Shown: positions 62,524-64,000 of the stretch, in pieces
Layout of the letters: each line of letters starts with the position of its first letter
Position numbering within the stretch: position 1 is the first letter of the stretch
From: Deefgea rivuli DSM 18356
GTDB taxonomy: Bacteria; Pseudomonadota; Gammaproteobacteria; Burkholderiales; Chitinibacteraceae
Assembly (NCBI RefSeq): GCF_000620145.1
Contig: NZ_JHVM01000009.1
Span: forward strand, 124,001 to 188,000
Reading direction: 5' to 3'
Length of the DNA stretch: 64,000 nucleotides
Notes under the pieces: generated by a model
Databases searched by the model: none
What the model saw: the letters and a program-made list of their open reading frames with translations, nothing else
What the model was told of the DNA's origin: nothing
Position numbers and translations under genes: made by a program

Positions 62524-64000
62524 CTAAACTTTGAGTAAGCTTTCGCGCCCCGGCAACCAGCGGTCTAAGTGAGGCTGCGCCAGCTGGGGCTGCGTCTGCA
62601 AAATCTGCTCAGCGACTTCGCGTGCGGCATCGAGCAAATCGGCATCATTTTCTAAATCAGCAAAGCGCAGCATCGGTACGCCGGACTGCTTCACGCCTGC
62701 CAAATCGCCCGGCCCGCGAATATGTAAATCTTGCCGCGCGATCTCAAAGCCATCGGTATTTTCATAAATCACTTTGAGCCGCGCTTTGGCGGTGTCGCCC
62801 AGCGGCGTCGTGTACAGCAAAATGCACAAACTCGCATGCGCGCCACGGCCAACGCGGCCACGTAATTGATGCAGTTGCGATAAGCCCATGCGTTCGGCGT
62901 GTTCTATCACCATCAAGCTGGCGTTTGGCACATCAACGCCGACTTCAATCACCGTGGTGGCGACCAAAACTTGAATCTCATTGCGCTGAAATGCCGCCAT
63001 TGTCGCAGCTTTTTCTTCTGGTTTCATGCGGCCATGCAGCAGGCCAACGGCAATGCCTTCGAGCTCTTCGGCGAGCTGTGCGTGTGTATCGACGGCGGTT
63101 TGTAGTTGCAAAGTATCGGACTCTTCAATGAGCGGACACACCCAATACACTTGCCGGCCTTCCAATACTTTGGCCGCAATCCGCTCAATCACTTCGTCGC
63201 GGCGCGCGTCCGAAATGAGTTTGGTGACAATCGGCGTGCGCCCCGGTGGTAATTCATCAATCACACTGACATCCAAATCAGCATAAAAACTCATCGCCAA
63301 GGTGCGTGGAATCGGCGTGGCGCTCATCATCAATTGATGCGGGCTTTGTCCTTTTTCGCGCAAGGCAAGTCGCTGAGCGACGCCAAAACGGTGCTGTTCA
63401 TCGACAATCGCTAGGCCGAGATTTTTTAGCTCCACGCTGCTTTGAAAAATCGCATGCGTGCCGACCAAGAGCTGCGCGCTGCCGTCGGCGGCGGCGGCAA
63501 TCGCTTCACGTTTGGCTTTGGCTTTTAAGCTGCCAGTGAGCCAAACCACATTTACACCCAGCGGCGCGAGCCAACTGACTAGCTTTTGATAATGCTGCTC
63601 AGCTAAGATTTCGGTCGGCGCGAGCATGCTCACTTGTAGGCCAGATTCAATCGCATGGCAGGCCGCAACCGCTGCAATAATGGTTTTGCCAGCGCCGACA
63701 TCGCCTTGCAGTAAGCGTTGCATCGGGTGTTTTTGTGCCAAGTCACGGGTTATTTCAAGCAGCACGCGTTTTTGCGCGCCAGTCAGGCCAAAGGGTAGGC
63801 TGGCAATCAGTTGTGCTGCCAAATGGCCGACGGGTTTGATTTTAGGCGCAGTTTTTTCGCGGCGCACTGCACGGGCAAGGCGGAGCGACAATTGCTGCGC
63901 TAAAAGCTCGTCAAATTTAAGTCGTTGCCATGCTGGATGCGTGCGGGCAGTGAGTAGTACGGTCGGAATATCGGGCGTCGGCGCGTGTAGCAATTGAACG
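62524..64000 (-). CDS. recG: ATP-dependent DNA helicase RecG (C-terminal part; 5' end outside window)
   Basis: RecG drives fork reversal and branch migration. The frame remains open to the window end (upstream codons continue ...VQLLHAPTPDIP), so the wedge domain lies beyond base 64000. The motor is complete: LTGAQKRVLLEITRDL, GDVGAGKT (Walker A), VDEQHRFG (DEQH box), MSATPIPRTLAMS, then VLVATTVIEVGVDVPNASLM and QLRGRVGRGAHAS (motifs V-VI), and a C-terminal FADLENDADLLDAAREVA helix. About 490 of an expected 680-700 residues are visible. Confidence 0.96.
   Translation of the reverse strand, partial: VQLLHAPTPDIPTVLLTARTHPAWQRLKFDELLAQQLSLRLARAVRREKTAPKIKPVGHLAAQLIASLPFGLTGAQKRVLLEITRDLAQKHPMQRLLQGDVGAGKTIIAAVAACHAIESGLQVSMLAPTEILAEQHYQKLVSWLAPLGVNVVWLTGSLKAKAKREAIAAAADGSAQLLVGTHAIFQSSVELKNLGLAIVDEQHRFGVAQRLALREKGQSPHQLMMSATPIPRTLAMSFYADLDVSVIDELPPGRTPIVTKLISDARRDEVIERIAAKVLEGRQVYWVCPLIEESDTLQLQTAVDTHAQLAEELEGIAVGLLHGRMKPEEKAATMAAFQRNEIQVLVATTVIEVGVDVPNASLMVIEHAERMGLSQLHQLRGRVGRGAHASLCILLYTTPLGDTAKARLKVIYENTDGFEIARQDLHIRGPGDLAGVKQSGVPMLRFADLENDADLLDAAREVAEQILQTQPQLAQPHLDRWLPGRESLLKV

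Noticed and set aside
62524-64000. recG as a complete gene starting at TTG 63993
   Set aside because: The frame continues upstream to the window edge and the RecG wedge domain is missing, so it is a truncated view.

Overview
The window reads as chromosomal DNA of a flagellated, Gram-negative betaproteobacterium, most likely of the Neisseriales (Chromobacteriaceae/Chitinibacteraceae side: relatives of Chitinibacter, Deefgea, Iodobacter). That placement is an inference. It rests on the classic rpsB-to-rnhB envelope cluster, a ccoNOQP cbb3 oxidase with ccoGH and ccoIS, an RpfE-like gene next to recJ, and a cytoplasmic GH9/ROK pair of the chitin-chitosan type. No rRNA, tRNA, CRISPR array, prophage or complete insertion sequence was recognised. 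Both ends cut genes: an MCE/MlaD-type gene at the left and recG at the right.

Layout. 1-1474: end of a lipid-transport (MCE) operon with a lipoprotein. 1471-15854: rpsB, tsf, pyrH, frr, uppS, cdsA, dxr, rseP, bamA, skp, lpxD, fabZ, lpxA, lpxB, rnhB, all on +, covering translation, isoprenoid/phospholipid/lipid A synthesis and outer-membrane assembly. Structured leaders and hairpins separate the first four genes. 15944-19860: motA-motB, a membrane-anchored methyltransferase and an HDOD protein. 19950-25559: an RNA methyltransferase, a periplasmic alpha-carbonic anhydrase (-), then PilZ-like gene, ung, ROK sugar kinase and a GH9 exo-glucosaminidase-like enzyme, tightly coupled. 25681-32272: hldD, small proteins, a YgjP-type metalloprotease, RpfE-like protein, recJ, and a secreted protein built of three ChiA-N-like beta domains.

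32286-34164 (-) is a bufferin-type RiPP operon, bufA-bufB-bufC, with a hairpin between precursor and enzyme genes. 34364-37440 (-): serB, a FUSC-like membrane protein, a YecA/SEC-C protein and a GNAT acetyltransferase. 37619-45483 (-): a 1362-residue SNF2 helicase and mfd. 45623-53822 (-): the complete cbb3 oxidase locus, ccoI-ccoS upstream and ccoN-O-Q-P-G-H downstream. A perfect FNR-type box is correctly spaced from a -10 element in front of ccoN. 54033-56464 (+): LrgA/LrgB and a fluoride-type ClC. 56642-64000: cysG, a small cytochrome c, the msrPQ methionine-sulfoxide repair pair, a hybrid histidine kinase and recG.

Themes. Respiration at low oxygen (cbb3, cytochrome c), copper handling (CcoI, bufferin), oxidative protein repair (MsrPQ) and chitin/chitosan use (GH9, ROK kinase, ChiA-N-like protein) recur around housekeeping genes. 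Several intergenic gaps carry inverted or dispersed repeats. The most distinctive ones are a repeat shared by 27224-27320 and 47595-47693, and long inverted repeats at 34312-34356, 37525-37608 and 56507-56609.
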